Source of the DNA: a virus
Direction: 5' to 3' (one strand)
Length of the DNA stretch: 64,000 bases
Virus record (IMG/VR): IMGVR_UViG_3300044712_001034
Coordinates: 1-64,000 of that record
The notes beneath the pieces are model-generated. The model was not told where the DNA came from and searched no databases. It saw only the letters and a list, made by a program, of their open reading frames with translations. Below, one piece after another: positions 7,414 to 15,466 of the stretch (position 1 is its first letter; each line of letters starts with the position of its first letter). The position numbers and the translations under genes were made by a program.

Positions 7414-7448
7414 AGACGTTCATTCTAATACCTAAAGGAAAGGAAAAT

Positions 7449-7817
7449 ATGATTAAGTTATTTGAAACTATTGCTGAAGTAAAGGAACATATCTCTACGA
7501 TGGAAAAAGTAGAAAAAATTGTTGGATATGTTGGAGATACAAGAAAGTATTATGATTTTTCTGGTTTATTTATTCGAGAAGATAATTATTATATTCCGGT
7601 AAGTTATTGTTTTTATGATGATACTGGGGAAGAAATTCCTGGAAGTTATAAAAATAATGCCGTAGCTATTTTTCCTGAAGTATCCTTTAATGAAGAAACA
7701 AACTTTTGGGAAATTAGCTTTGATTCAGCAGATTTTGGTGAATATGATGTATCCAGATTTACTTATTATTTTAAATCTAAAGAAGAATTAATCAAAGCTT
7801 TGGGATTGGAGAATTAA
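7449..7817 (+). CDS. Hypothetical protein, 122 aa
   Basis: AAAGGAAAGGA precedes the ATG. An acidic, Tyr-rich, probably beta-sheet protein. No domain recognised. Confidence 0.65.
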   Translation: MIKLFETIAEVKEHISTMEKVEKIVGYVGDTRKYYDFSGLFIREDNYYIPVSYCFYDDTGEEIPGSYKNNAVAIFPEVSFNEETNFWEISFDSADFGEYDVSRFTYYFKSKEELIKALGLEN

Positions 7818-7818
7818 A

Positions 7819-7905
7819 ATGGAAATATATTATAGAAGAAGGAGGATAAAATGTAACATATTTTACTCAGATTTTTTCATCCAGATTTATTCTAATTCTA
7901 ATTAA
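7819..7905 (+). CDS. Possible tiny ORF, 28 aa
   Basis: Starts 1 nt after the previous stop, within GGAGAATTAAAATG. Residues 6-11 are very basic (RRRRIK). It may be a real peptide or merely leader sequence before the lipoprotein gene; only spacing supports it. Confidence 0.25.
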   Translation: MEIYYRRRRIKCNIFYSDFFIQIYSNSN

Positions 7906-7918
7906 TAAGGAGACGTAA

Positions 7919-8305
7919 ATGAAAAAGATCTTTTTGATTATGCTTTTGGTAATTGTTTTTCTTTCCGGTTGTTCTGATGCTGATATTGCATCAAAAAATT
8001 TATCTACTGATGCAGATAATTTTAAAATAGATAGGAGGATTGTTTTTTATAATGGTATTACCGGAGATTATATTTTAGTAATTGAAGGTAAATGTTCTTT
8101 GGGAAATAATGATGCTACGGGAGAATTAACTGTAACTTGTAAAACTTCTGATAATACCTATAAAAAACATTTTCTAGGCTTATCAGATAACGTAACTTAT
8201 TTTGCAGAACAAACTGATGGCGTTCCTGTAAACGTTTATAATTATAAAGTTATTTTCAAACCGGAAACAATTCTTCCGGATATTGATTTGAAAATTAGCA
8301 AGTAA
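7919..8305 (+). CDS. Predicted lipoprotein, 128 aa
   Basis: N-terminus MKK, a hydrophobic stretch, then lipobox LSGC with Cys at about residue 18. This is a classical signal-peptidase II site, so the mature protein is likely lipid-anchored outside the cytoplasmic membrane. The mature part is beta-rich. TAAGGAG precedes the ATG. Phage lipoproteins often act in superinfection exclusion by blocking DNA entry; that role is only a family-level possibility here. Confidence 0.7.
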   Translation: MKKIFLIMLLVIVFLSGCSDADIASKNLSTDADNFKIDRRIVFYNGITGDYILVIEGKCSLGNNDATGELTVTCKTSDNTYKKHFLGLSDNVTYFAEQTDGVPVNVYNYKVIFKPETILPDIDLKISK

Positions 8306-8311
8306 TTTACT

Positions 8312-8346
8312 AAAGATCCGGATTTAATCCGGATCTTTTTATTTAA
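8312..8346 (+). terminator. Terminator module 10 with TATTTAA element
   Basis: AAAGATCCGGAT/ATCCGGATCTTT, loop TTA, T-run, TATTTAA at 8340-8346. The Shine-Dalgarno AAAGGAG follows almost at once, the shortest leader of the series. Confidence 0.85.
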
Positions 8347-8360
8347 AGGAGAAATTAAAT

Positions 8361-8489
8361 ATGAACGAAAAAAATAGGGATGGGATTGGTTTGTGCGGAT
8401 TTATAATTTTAGTTTGGATTGGAGTTGCTGTTCTTTTTTATATATTTTTAGGAGGTTTTTGGAATACAGTTTGGTCATTATTCTTTTAG
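8361..8489 (+). CDS. Single-span membrane peptide, 42 aa
   Basis: AAAGGAG precedes the ATG. Polar residues 1-8 are followed by a long hydrophobic, Gly/Trp-rich helix (about 9-36). Function unknown. Confidence 0.5.
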   Translation: MNEKNRDGIGLCGFIILVWIGVAVLFYIFLGGFWNTVWSLFF

Positions 8490-8499
8490 TAAAAAGTAA

Positions 8500-8518
8500 T
8501 TACTTGCGGTGGAAATAA
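8500..8518 (+). promoter_or_regulatory. Repeated leader element, copy 1 (CTTGCGGTGGA)
   Basis: TTACTTGCGGTGGAAATAA precedes the gene at 8544. Related elements lie immediately before the genes at 15467, 19261 and 21224. This copy diverges after GGTGGA and is followed by a separate AAGGAG. Confidence 0.4.
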
Positions 8519-8543
8519 CTTCTAAAATCCAAGGAGAAATAGA

Positions 8544-8966
8544 ATGATCGAAAATTATGAATTATCTTCTTATTCAGCAGAGTCAATTAAACCATATTTC
8601 ACTAGTATTACTAATGAAAATGTTAATCTTATAAGACATAATTCCACATTAGCTAATGGAATTCAAATTACTAATTCTGACATATTCTCTATTATTATTA
8701 ATCAATTTCCGAGTAATTGTGGAATTGTAGTATTTTCTGATTTATCTATTAGATTTGGTAAAGATAAAAATACTTTATTTGAATGTTTAGAAAAATTAGT
8801 TTATGATATGGGATTTACTGTAGTTATGTATACTACTTTAAATCAATCACGTTATGAAAGTTTACATGAAACTTTAAAATCTAGGGGTTATAAAACTTTA
8901 GAAGAATTTGATAATCATCGGACAGATAATCATAATTTTATTTGGTTTAAAAGTCTTAGGAGTTAA
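8544..8966 (+). CDS. Hypothetical protein, possible GNAT-like acetyltransferase, 140 aa
   Basis: AAGGAG precedes the ATG. The C-terminal third (about residues 92-135: a beta strand, then ESLHETLKSRGYKT) has the strand-helix-strand pattern seen at the end of GNAT acetyltransferases, but I cannot see a clear acetyl-CoA P-loop. It sits directly before an amidoligase. Published surveys of amidoligase operons (Iyer, Aravind and colleagues) describe acetyltransferase-fold partners, which makes this reading attractive but not proven. Confidence 0.4.
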   Translation: MIENYELSSYSAESIKPYFTSITNENVNLIRHNSTLANGIQITNSDIFSIIINQFPSNCGIVVFSDLSIRFGKDKNTLFECLEKLVYDMGFTVVMYTTLNQSRYESLHETLKSRGYKTLEEFDNHRTDNHNFIWFKSLRS

Positions 8967-8968
8967 TT

Positions 8969-10162
8969 ATGACTGAAGAAATAGATGATTTTCCACCAGA
9001 AGAAGAAGAAAGAGAAAGAGAAGAAAGAAATAGACCAAGTTGGTTAGATAATAATCCTTTTGGAGTAGGGAGAAGGAATAATAATATGAGAAGTACTGTA
9101 TTAGATTCTTTCGGATTGGAGGTGGAAGTAGAAAAAATTCCACCTCGGAATTTAACTAGAGAATTAAGAAATTATTCTTGGCAAGAAGAACATGACGCTA
9201 GTGTAGAAACTCCTGCTTTTTTTCCGCAGCGAGAAAGAAATCAAGAACAACAATTAGTTTATTTATCTGAGCAATTAGAAGATACACAATCCGGTGTAAT
9301 TGGTACAGAATATGTATCAGGAATTATGGATATTAATAACCAAGAGCATATTAATTCTATTTATAAGTTATTTGAATTTATTTGTTCTTCTGGTGAACCA
9401 GAAGAAGGAAATAGGGCAGGGATTCATATTCATGTTTCAATGCCTTATAATAAAAATATTCTTTCTTCTTCTGTAAGGTTATTTGGATTTATTGAAGAAT
9501 TAACTTATTATTGGGGAGGGATGGGATATAAATTTAGGGGTTTGGAGAATGATTTTACTTATTGTAGGAGTTTATTTAATCCTGCAATTTGTTACGGAGA
9601 TCCTCCATTTTATTCTTATGATTTTGCAAATCTATTAGACGGATCTAATAAATCTGTAGAGCATTTCTTTGATGCCTACGGAGGAATTAATCCTTCTAAT
9701 CCTCCTGGGAAATATAATCCTATGAGATACGGCTGGATTACTTGGTATAATTTAATTACAAAAGGAACATTAGAGCTTAGGGTTTTCAATAAAACTTTAA
9801 ATCCTAATTATGTTATTTCTTCTGTAAAATTCTTCAGGGCTTTATGTGAAAGTATTCTTTTAGATAAAGTACCTGCTGAATTACCAATTAATCCTGTTTA
9901 TAGTGGGAGTAATAAAAGCCAATTGTTTGATGTTTTATATTCTTTACAGAATTTTGTAAATGTTGATCCTAAAACATTTAAAACAATTGCAACAATTATT
10001 GATCGTACTCCTGAAATAAAAGCAGAAAAGAAATTAGTTTATACTCATTTGAATCGAGATAGATATACTCCGCAGTTTAAATACTATAAGAAAAACTGTG
10101 TAAAATCAAATGAAGTAAAAACTCCAAATTTCGTAGATATTCACACTATTACAGGACGGTAA
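8969..10162 (+). CDS. Amidoligase family protein (Amidoligase_2-like), 397 aa
   Basis: The core shows the signature of the glutamine-synthetase-fold amidoligases: FGLEVEVE (48-55, metal-binding Glu residues), HDAS (75-78), GTEYVSG (112-118), GIHIHVS (151-157) and GTLELRVF (266-273). These enzymes are predicted to form amide bonds between a carboxylate and an amine using ATP. An acidic, Arg/Glu-rich N-terminal tail (1-40) precedes the domain and is not part of the fold. It is followed within 4 nt by a class II glutamine amidotransferase and an ATP-grasp gene, the typical partners. The substrate is unknown. Confidence 0.85.
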   Translation: MTEEIDDFPPEEEEREREERNRPSWLDNNPFGVGRRNNNMRSTVLDSFGLEVEVEKIPPRNLTRELRNYSWQEEHDASVETPAFFPQRERNQEQQLVYLSEQLEDTQSGVIGTEYVSGIMDINNQEHINSIYKLFEFICSSGEPEEGNRAGIHIHVSMPYNKNILSSSVRLFGFIEELTYYWGGMGYKFRGLENDFTYCRSLFNPAICYGDPPFYSYDFANLLDGSNKSVEHFFDAYGGINPSNPPGKYNPMRYGWITWYNLITKGTLELRVFNKTLNPNYVISSVKFFRALCESILLDKVPAELPINPVYSGSNKSQLFDVLYSLQNFVNVDPKTFKTIATIIDRTPEIKAEKKLVYTHLNRDRYTPQFKYYKKNCVKSNEVKTPNFVDIHTITGR

Positions 10163-10165
10163 TTT

Positions 10166-11359
10166 ATGTGCCAATTAACCTTTAGTCATTTGAAAAGTAT
10201 TAAAGCAAATTCTCTTTATGTTTATACTCAATGGATAGAAAATACTAAAACCTCAAATAAAGATGGATTTGGTCTTTTGTGTAATGGAAAAGATCTGTAC
10301 AAAAGTAAAAATGATGTACAATCCATTACTAATTTTGGGGAGTATTTTACTAGCAGAATTAAAACTGCTGATCCAATTATTGCCCACGTAAGATTAGCTA
10401 CGTGGGTAAATGGAAAGAAAACAATTGAATCGGAATCCTCTCATCCTTTTGAAGGAGATAAATTAATTCTAGCGCATAATGGAGTGCTAGAATTTAAAGA
10501 TATAAAAATGATGGATAATCATAAGGATGCTACGGTAGATTCAATTATCTTTCTTAGGGAATTAGAAAAACTTTATGACGGTAGAAATTTTCCAGAAGCT
10601 TTATCAAAAGCTATGGAATTATTTAATGGTACGTTTGCTTTTCTAATTTACTCTAAATTAGAAAATTGCTACTATGTAGCACGAGGTAAAACAAAGAAAC
10701 TAAATATCTCGTATACAAAATCAATTGCAAAATCAGAAAATGTTTATCCTGGATTAGTTTTAAATACTGATCGTTTAGATTTAGAAAGGGCTTTGAAAAC
10801 ATATAAAGTTATTGGAGAAATTGCTACAGGATTTAAATTTGAATACACTAGTCCTGTAGAAATCCAACCAGAAACTATTTTTAAAGTAATATTGGACGAG
10901 GGATTATTAGAAAAGGTTGGGGAAATAAAGGAGACAGAAAAAGACAAAAATTTTTTTACGAGAGAACCAAGTACCTTTGGGAATTGGAGGACGACGAATT
11001 CGCAGATCCCAGATATTATTATTAATTCCTCTAATTCTTCTCTTGTCAAGAAGTTAACAAGTTTTTTAAAGAAATATGGTTTGACTTATTACGAATTTGA
11101 TTGCATGATTAATGAAATGACAGGAGGATGTTTATTAGGAGAAGAATTAACAATTATTGATTTGCTAATTGATACATTTGAAGAAAATATGGGAAGTCAT
11201 TTTTCAGATAAAAAGAAAGAAGTCTGGAATGAATTGACAAAGGGATTTGATAATCCTATGTTTGTTTATAATTTATTTGATGAATTGAAATTCCCATATA
11301 TGATGAATAGTAAAAAGGATTTAGATTCTGCTTTGAGAGAAAGGAAACGGACAGTATGA
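10166..11359 (+). CDS. Class II glutamine amidotransferase (Ntn hydrolase), 397 aa
   Basis: The protein begins Met-Cys, so Cys2 becomes the N-terminal nucleophile after Met removal, as in GlmS and PurF glutaminase domains. Other fold markers are DGFG (33-36), AHVR (73-76), SHPF (92-95) and AHNGVL (103-108). The glutaminase domain spans roughly 1-230; a C-terminal extension of about 150 residues is unrecognised. No synthase domain is fused, so released ammonia, or a glutamyl group, is probably handed to a partner ligase. It overlaps the downstream ATP-grasp gene by 4 nt. Confidence 0.85.
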   Translation: MCQLTFSHLKSIKANSLYVYTQWIENTKTSNKDGFGLLCNGKDLYKSKNDVQSITNFGEYFTSRIKTADPIIAHVRLATWVNGKKTIESESSHPFEGDKLILAHNGVLEFKDIKMMDNHKDATVDSIIFLRELEKLYDGRNFPEALSKAMELFNGTFAFLIYSKLENCYYVARGKTKKLNISYTKSIAKSENVYPGLVLNTDRLDLERALKTYKVIGEIATGFKFEYTSPVEIQPETIFKVILDEGLLEKVGEIKETEKDKNFFTREPSTFGNWRTTNSQIPDIIINSSNSSLVKKLTSFLKKYGLTYYEFDCMINEMTGGCLLGEELTIIDLLIDTFEENMGSHFSDKKKEVWNELTKGFDNPMFVYNLFDELKFPYMMNSKKDLDSALRERKRTV

Positions 11360-12111
11360 AAAAGATTTTAGTTTCTTCTAATATTTTTCCTTCTTGTCGT
11401 TTAATTCGTGATGCTATTGAAAAGCTAACGAATAAAAAATTCTTTATGACTGATAATCCAGAAAGGGTAAAAGATGTATTATTTCGCTACGGCAATACTG
11501 GTAATATTATAGGTACTGATTCTAATTTCAATAGTACCGATTTTATTTCCCTTTTATCTGATAAGCGCAAGTTTAGTAATTTCTGCAAGGATAATGGAAT
11601 CTACTCTCCTATTTTTTATACGATTGATACCAAACCAGAAAAATATCCAATTTTAGTTAGGAAAACATTAACTGGTTTTGGTGGTAAAGGAATTATATTC
11701 TGTAATAATGAAGAAGAATATAATTCTGTAATGACTCGTTATTATTGGTGGACACCTTTCATAAAATGTTCTTATGAAATTAGAGTCCATTTATTCGATA
11801 ATAAAGTTTCTAGAATTTATAAGAAAGTAAAAGAAGGAGAAGATGATTTACCTATTCGTAATTCTGAAAATGGTTATCATTTTTCTTTACAGTCGGAAAA
11901 TTTGGAGAATAAATACAAGAAAGCGCAGGAATTAGCAACTAAACTTGGGGAATTATTTATTCCTCTTGGTGGACATTTTTCAGGATTAGATTTTGGATAT
12001 GATTCTGAAAAGAAAGAATATTTTGTATTTGAAGGAAACTCTGCACCAGGATTATCTTCTATAAATGCAGAAGAATATGCTAAATTCTTCTGTGAAAAAT
12101 TATCTTTGTAA
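11356..12111 (+). CDS. ATP-grasp family carboxylate-amine ligase, 251 aa
   Basis: ATP-grasp features are present. VRKTLTGFGGKG (101-112) is the flexible nucleotide-binding loop, EIRVHLF (141-147) a core strand, GLDFGYD (210-216), and FVFEGNSAPGL (223-233) carries the Mg-binding Glu and Asn. The family activates a carboxylate as acyl-phosphate and joins it to an amine or thiol. The start overlaps the preceding amidotransferase (ATGA), so the two are likely co-translated. It is smaller than typical peptide ligases, as in other phage amidoligase clusters. Substrate unknown. Confidence 0.82.
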   Translation: MKKILVSSNIFPSCRLIRDAIEKLTNKKFFMTDNPERVKDVLFRYGNTGNIIGTDSNFNSTDFISLLSDKRKFSNFCKDNGIYSPIFYTIDTKPEKYPILVRKTLTGFGGKGIIFCNNEEEYNSVMTRYYWWTPFIKCSYEIRVHLFDNKVSRIYKKVKEGEDDLPIRNSENGYHFSLQSENLENKYKKAQELATKLGELFIPLGGHFSGLDFGYDSEKKEYFVFEGNSAPGLSSINAEEYAKFFCEKLSL

Positions 12112-12124
12112 GAGGGATAAATGA

Positions 12125-12901
12125 ATGAATTTTCATGGTCAAATAAGGATTTTCAGCGAGTTGGAGTATTTAATTCCTGCTATGCGGGAAGGACAGAATT
12201 TAAATATTTTAATTCGAGCGCCTAGTGGATATGGAAAAACAAAATTAGCGGTACATATTGCATTATCTGTAGATGAAAATAATTGTGAATTATTTCTAGC
12301 CAATGAAAGATTTGAAGAGTTTTCTTCTGAAAAAAGGATTATTATTATTGATGAAGTTCATTTAATAACTAATCCAGAATTCCTTTATCCGCATATGGAT
12401 AGCGGTAAACATATTTTTATTTTGTGCTCAAATGAATTTGGACAATTAAAAGAACCACTATCTAATCGCTGTATAGATTTAACTTTTGATCTATATTCAG
12501 ATCAGGAAATTGGAGAAATTATATTTGAAGATTTTCAAAGAAATAGCTTTACTCTTTCTGATCCTTTCGTAATTGAAGTAGTTAGAAATAGTAATGGAAT
12601 TCCCAGGACAGCGAGAAATTTAGTAAAAACGCTATCCATGATTTTTAAAATAAAAGGAGTACCAGATTCTATTGAATCTTTACAAGATATTCTAAGAAAT
12701 ACTTTACAATTAGAGGATGGTTTAAATCCTTTACATAGGAGATATTTAGATTATATCCAAAAAGTAGAAAGAGCTTCTTTGGATACTTTAATTTTTGCGA
12801 CTCGATTAGATAAATCTACAATTCTAAGAGAAATCGAGCCGGTATTGATAAATAAAAATCTTATTAGAATTACTTCAAGAGGTCGGGTATGCAACAAATA
12901 A
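12125..12901 (+). CDS. RuvB-like AAA+ ATPase, 258 aa
   Basis: Walker A APSGYGKT (32-39), Walker B IIIIDEVH (72-79), a sensor-1-like SNE (102-104) and a candidate arginine finger SNR (113-115). The C-terminal 60 residues (GLNPLHRRYLDYI through TSRGRV) match the winged-helix end of RuvB branch-migration motors. It starts at ATG 12125; the ATG at 12121 opens a different, short frame. It lies between amidoligase-island genes rather than with recombination genes, so it could be a recombination motor or a remodelling ATPase of the island. Confidence 0.75.
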   Translation: MNFHGQIRIFSELEYLIPAMREGQNLNILIRAPSGYGKTKLAVHIALSVDENNCELFLANERFEEFSSEKRIIIIDEVHLITNPEFLYPHMDSGKHIFILCSNEFGQLKEPLSNRCIDLTFDLYSDQEIGEIIFEDFQRNSFTLSDPFVIEVVRNSNGIPRTARNLVKTLSMIFKIKGVPDSIESLQDILRNTLQLEDGLNPLHRRYLDYIQKVERASLDTLIFATRLDKSTILREIEPVLINKNLIRITSRGRVCNK

Positions 12902-13833
12902 TCAAGGATTATCTTGTTTTTGAAAAATGGGTTCCTGCTCATTATGATTTTGAAAAATTAAAATCTGCGCCTTATATTTTTGCTACTTATCCACCAAATG
13001 TTAATTACACTTGTGTATTAACTAATAATGGAAATATTTTACTTCCTAATTCTAGCCCAGAAATTTCACAAGCTTTAGAAATTGAAAAAGATAGTATTTT
13101 TGAATTAGCCTGTGAAAATACTTTACTTATTTCCTTTTATGAGGATAAACCTGTTATTCTTTATAATTTTGATACAAAAGAAATTACTACTTCTGTTTCA
13201 CAAAAACCTAAAATAGGAGAATCACAACATCTTCTAGCTTTTGGAGATGATTCTTCTCCTGTAAGAATTAATAAATCTAGGCTTTTGGGAGTTTTATTTC
13301 TAAACTTTTCTGCTCAGCTTTTATATGGAGATCTTAGGGAATCTTCTATTCAATTATTGATTGATAGTATTAAATTTGCTGATGGAATTGAATTTACAAA
13401 AGCAGATGAAAGGGAATTAAAGCGTGTAATGTTTCCTGCAGCAGATAATAAACTTAAGTCTACTCAAACAGCAGATTTACATAGGAATTTCAAGAAGATA
13501 TTCAAAAAGAAAATTGATAAAATTATTGACGAACAAGAAAAGAAAAAACCACCAGTAACTCCCCTTTTGCCGTCACCAAAAGAAGATCATGGAGAATATT
13601 TATTTACAGAAGTATTGAAACAAATACCTCATGTAGTAAAAGAAACTCCGGTAATTTTAGATATGGATCTTTCTAGGTACGGAATTAAATCAATTAAGAT
13701 TTATCCTTCTGGAACTTTAATGATTGAAGTTGTAAAATCTGATACTGCTGGAAATACTTTCAATGGTATTAGGGAAAACATTGAAAGTATGTTAGGTCAT
13801 TCTAAATTTGCCCTTCAATTGTTTGATAAATAA
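12889..13833 (+). CDS. Hypothetical protein of the amidoligase island, 314 aa
   Basis: Overlaps the end of the RuvB-like gene by 13 nt. Three parts are visible: an N-terminal beta-rich region (1-110), a helical middle ending in a Lys-rich stretch (about 195-220), and a Pro linker leading to a C-terminal alpha/beta segment. No family recognised. Its position inside the island and tight coupling suggest a dedicated partner of the ATPase. Confidence 0.65.
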   Translation: MQQIIKDYLVFEKWVPAHYDFEKLKSAPYIFATYPPNVNYTCVLTNNGNILLPNSSPEISQALEIEKDSIFELACENTLLISFYEDKPVILYNFDTKEITTSVSQKPKIGESQHLLAFGDDSSPVRINKSRLLGVLFLNFSAQLLYGDLRESSIQLLIDSIKFADGIEFTKADERELKRVMFPAADNKLKSTQTADLHRNFKKIFKKKIDKIIDEQEKKKPPVTPLLPSPKEDHGEYLFTEVLKQIPHVVKETPVILDMDLSRYGIKSIKIYPSGTLMIEVVKSDTAGNTFNGIRENIESMLGHSKFALQLFDK

Positions 13834-13847
13834 AGGAGAAAAATAAA

Positions 13848-14207
13848 ATGATTAAACACAGTTGTGGACGGGAAATCTTTCTTCGCCGAGTTATTAATAT
13901 TACTACTGGATTATCTATAACTCCTCATGGTATTATTCCTACTGGAAAAATGACTTTAAATGGGGAAACTAAATCATATGAATTATATTGTGATAAATGT
14001 GGAACATTAAAATCGGCTAAAGAAATTGATCTGCGCTGTTTTGAATGTGGAAAAGAATTTAAAGCAGACGATTTATTTACTATCGGTAACGCAGGAGGAA
14101 TTTATTGCAAAGAACATGCAGATGAAAATTATCCTGGAATGAGAAAATATAACATTGGTGGAATGATTGATCGTGCTATCAAAAATAAAAATGAAGGAGC
14201 AGAATAA
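13848..14207 (+). CDS. Zinc-binding protein with multiple CxxC pairs, 119 aa
   Basis: AAAGGAG precedes the ATG. Cysteine groups are HSCG near the N-terminus, CDKC (about 49-52), CFEC (about 64-67) and a later CKEH, enough for two zinc sites of ribbon or LIM-like type. It ends in a basic tail. The TAATG overlap couples it to the next gene. Probably a structural or adaptor protein of the island. Confidence 0.6.
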   Translation: MIKHSCGREIFLRRVINITTGLSITPHGIIPTGKMTLNGETKSYELYCDKCGTLKSAKEIDLRCFECGKEFKADDLFTIGNAGGIYCKEHADENYPGMRKYNIGGMIDRAIKNKNEGAE

Positions 14208-14545
14208 TGCCTAACGCTTATTATGAACCAGAAAAACTGGGATTAACAATTTTTGCTGAAATAGAATATTCTAGCAGATGTTATGAATTTGATACAAGAG
14301 TTGTTTGGGAAAATGAAGAAGGAATATTATTTACTGCTAGAGATTCTGGATGTTCTTGTCCTACACCTTTTGAAAATTTTAATTCAATTAGCGATTTAAC
14401 TCTTTTGGATAATATTTCTTGGCTAGAAGAAGAAGTTAATGAAGAATCTGAATATACTACAGCAGAAACTAGACAAGAATTTTTACGTAACATTAGTAAT
14501 AAACTTAACAATCGTTTCTCTAATTCTTTCTTTGTATCTAAATAG
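14207..14545 (+). CDS. Hypothetical protein, 112 aa
   Basis: The TAATG overlap with the zinc protein indicates coupling. The N-terminal half is beta-rich with a CSC motif (about 50-52), the C-terminal half acidic and helical. Unrecognised. Confidence 0.6.
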   Translation: MPNAYYEPEKLGLTIFAEIEYSSRCYEFDTRVVWENEEGILFTARDSGCSCPTPFENFNSISDLTLLDNISWLEEEVNEESEYTTAETRQEFLRNISNKLNNRFSNSFFVSK

Positions 14546-14557
14546 GAGAAATAAATA

Positions 14558-15439
14558 ATGTTTTCTAATAAATATAATCTTTCTTTTGGTACTGATCCGG
14601 AATTCTTTATTGTAGAAGAAAAAGAAGGAAAGGAATGGGGAATTCCTGTTCCGCATTTTATTGAAAATTTAGGCTTTCCTGAAATTGGTTTTGATGAAAC
14701 TAGAAAGCACCCGGTAATTGCAAAAGAAAGTAATTTCAAAATTATTATGGATGGAATTGCTGCAGAAATTAATAATGTTGGTCCCCATAATAATGCAAAA
14801 GATTTTCATAATGCTATTCAAGATTCTATTGCTTGGCTAGATAATTTTGCATCTACTTTTGGTTATAAAGTTTCTACAAAACCAACAGTATTTTATGATT
14901 TCTTTAAATATTATCGAGCCGGAAATAAAGCACTAGAATGGTGTGGAATTTTTGGTTGTGATGCAGATAAAGATGCAATCGAAGAAAATTATAATTCTCC
15001 TGAAATTGATGTAACTACTCATCAAGAAAGATATGGCGGTGGACATTTACATATTTCAGATAATAATCGATTAATTAGGGATTTACCACTTCCTTATATT
15101 CGTTTATTAGCTATGTTCTGCGGAAATTATTCTATTCTAAATTCTCCTTTTCCTGAATTAGAAAAAGCGAGAATGTTTAAATATGGTCAACCCGGAAGAT
15201 TTCGTGTACAAAATTATCCAGATGGAAATATTGGAGTAGAATATCGTAGCCCAAGTAATATTTGGACTACAGATTTATCTGTTATTGAAGGAATGTTTGA
15301 AATGGCAGAAAAAGCATATTGGTATCTTAATAATAAAGATGAAGCAGTTAAAATTCTCGAAAACTATTTATCATTAACAGCGGAAGCTATTCGAGAAGTT
15401 AATAAAGAAAAAGCTGAATATATCCTTTCTAAGATTTAA
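14558..15439 (+). CDS. COOH-NH2 ligase type 2 (phiEco32-like), 293 aa
   Basis: Characteristic motifs are GTDPEFF (11-17), DGIAAEINN (65-73), GCDAD (133-137), GGHLHIS (161-167), a YGQPGRFR loop (209-216) and GVEYRSPS (226-233). These match the phage COOH-NH2 ligase type-2 family first noted in phiEco32-like phages, a glutamine-synthetase-fold relative of the amidoligase at 8969. The conserved Glu and His residues are expected to bind Mg-ATP. TAGGAG precedes the ATG. Having two different amidoligases in one phage suggests sequential or alternative amide-bond steps. Confidence 0.85.
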   Translation: MFSNKYNLSFGTDPEFFIVEEKEGKEWGIPVPHFIENLGFPEIGFDETRKHPVIAKESNFKIIMDGIAAEINNVGPHNNAKDFHNAIQDSIAWLDNFASTFGYKVSTKPTVFYDFFKYYRAGNKALEWCGIFGCDADKDAIEENYNSPEIDVTTHQERYGGGHLHISDNNRLIRDLPLPYIRLLAMFCGNYSILNSPFPELEKARMFKYGQPGRFRVQNYPDGNIGVEYRSPSNIWTTDLSVIEGMFEMAEKAYWYLNNKDEAVKILENYLSLTAEAIREVNKEKAEYILSKI

Positions 15440-15460
15440 TAACTTGCGGTGGAGGAATAA
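15440..15460 (+). promoter_or_regulatory. Repeated leader element, copy 2 (CTTGCGGTGGAGGAATAA)
   Basis: AACTTGCGGTGGAGGAATAA contains the ribosome-binding site (GGAGG) of the amidotransferase at 15467. It shares its frame with the elements at 19241 and 21201. Confidence 0.45.
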
Positions 15461-15466
15461 ATAAAA

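Noticed and set aside
1816-8346. TATTTAA as a T4-type late promoter (TATAAATA)
   Set aside because: The sequence does not match that consensus in either orientation, and no T4-like sigma gene is seen in the window.
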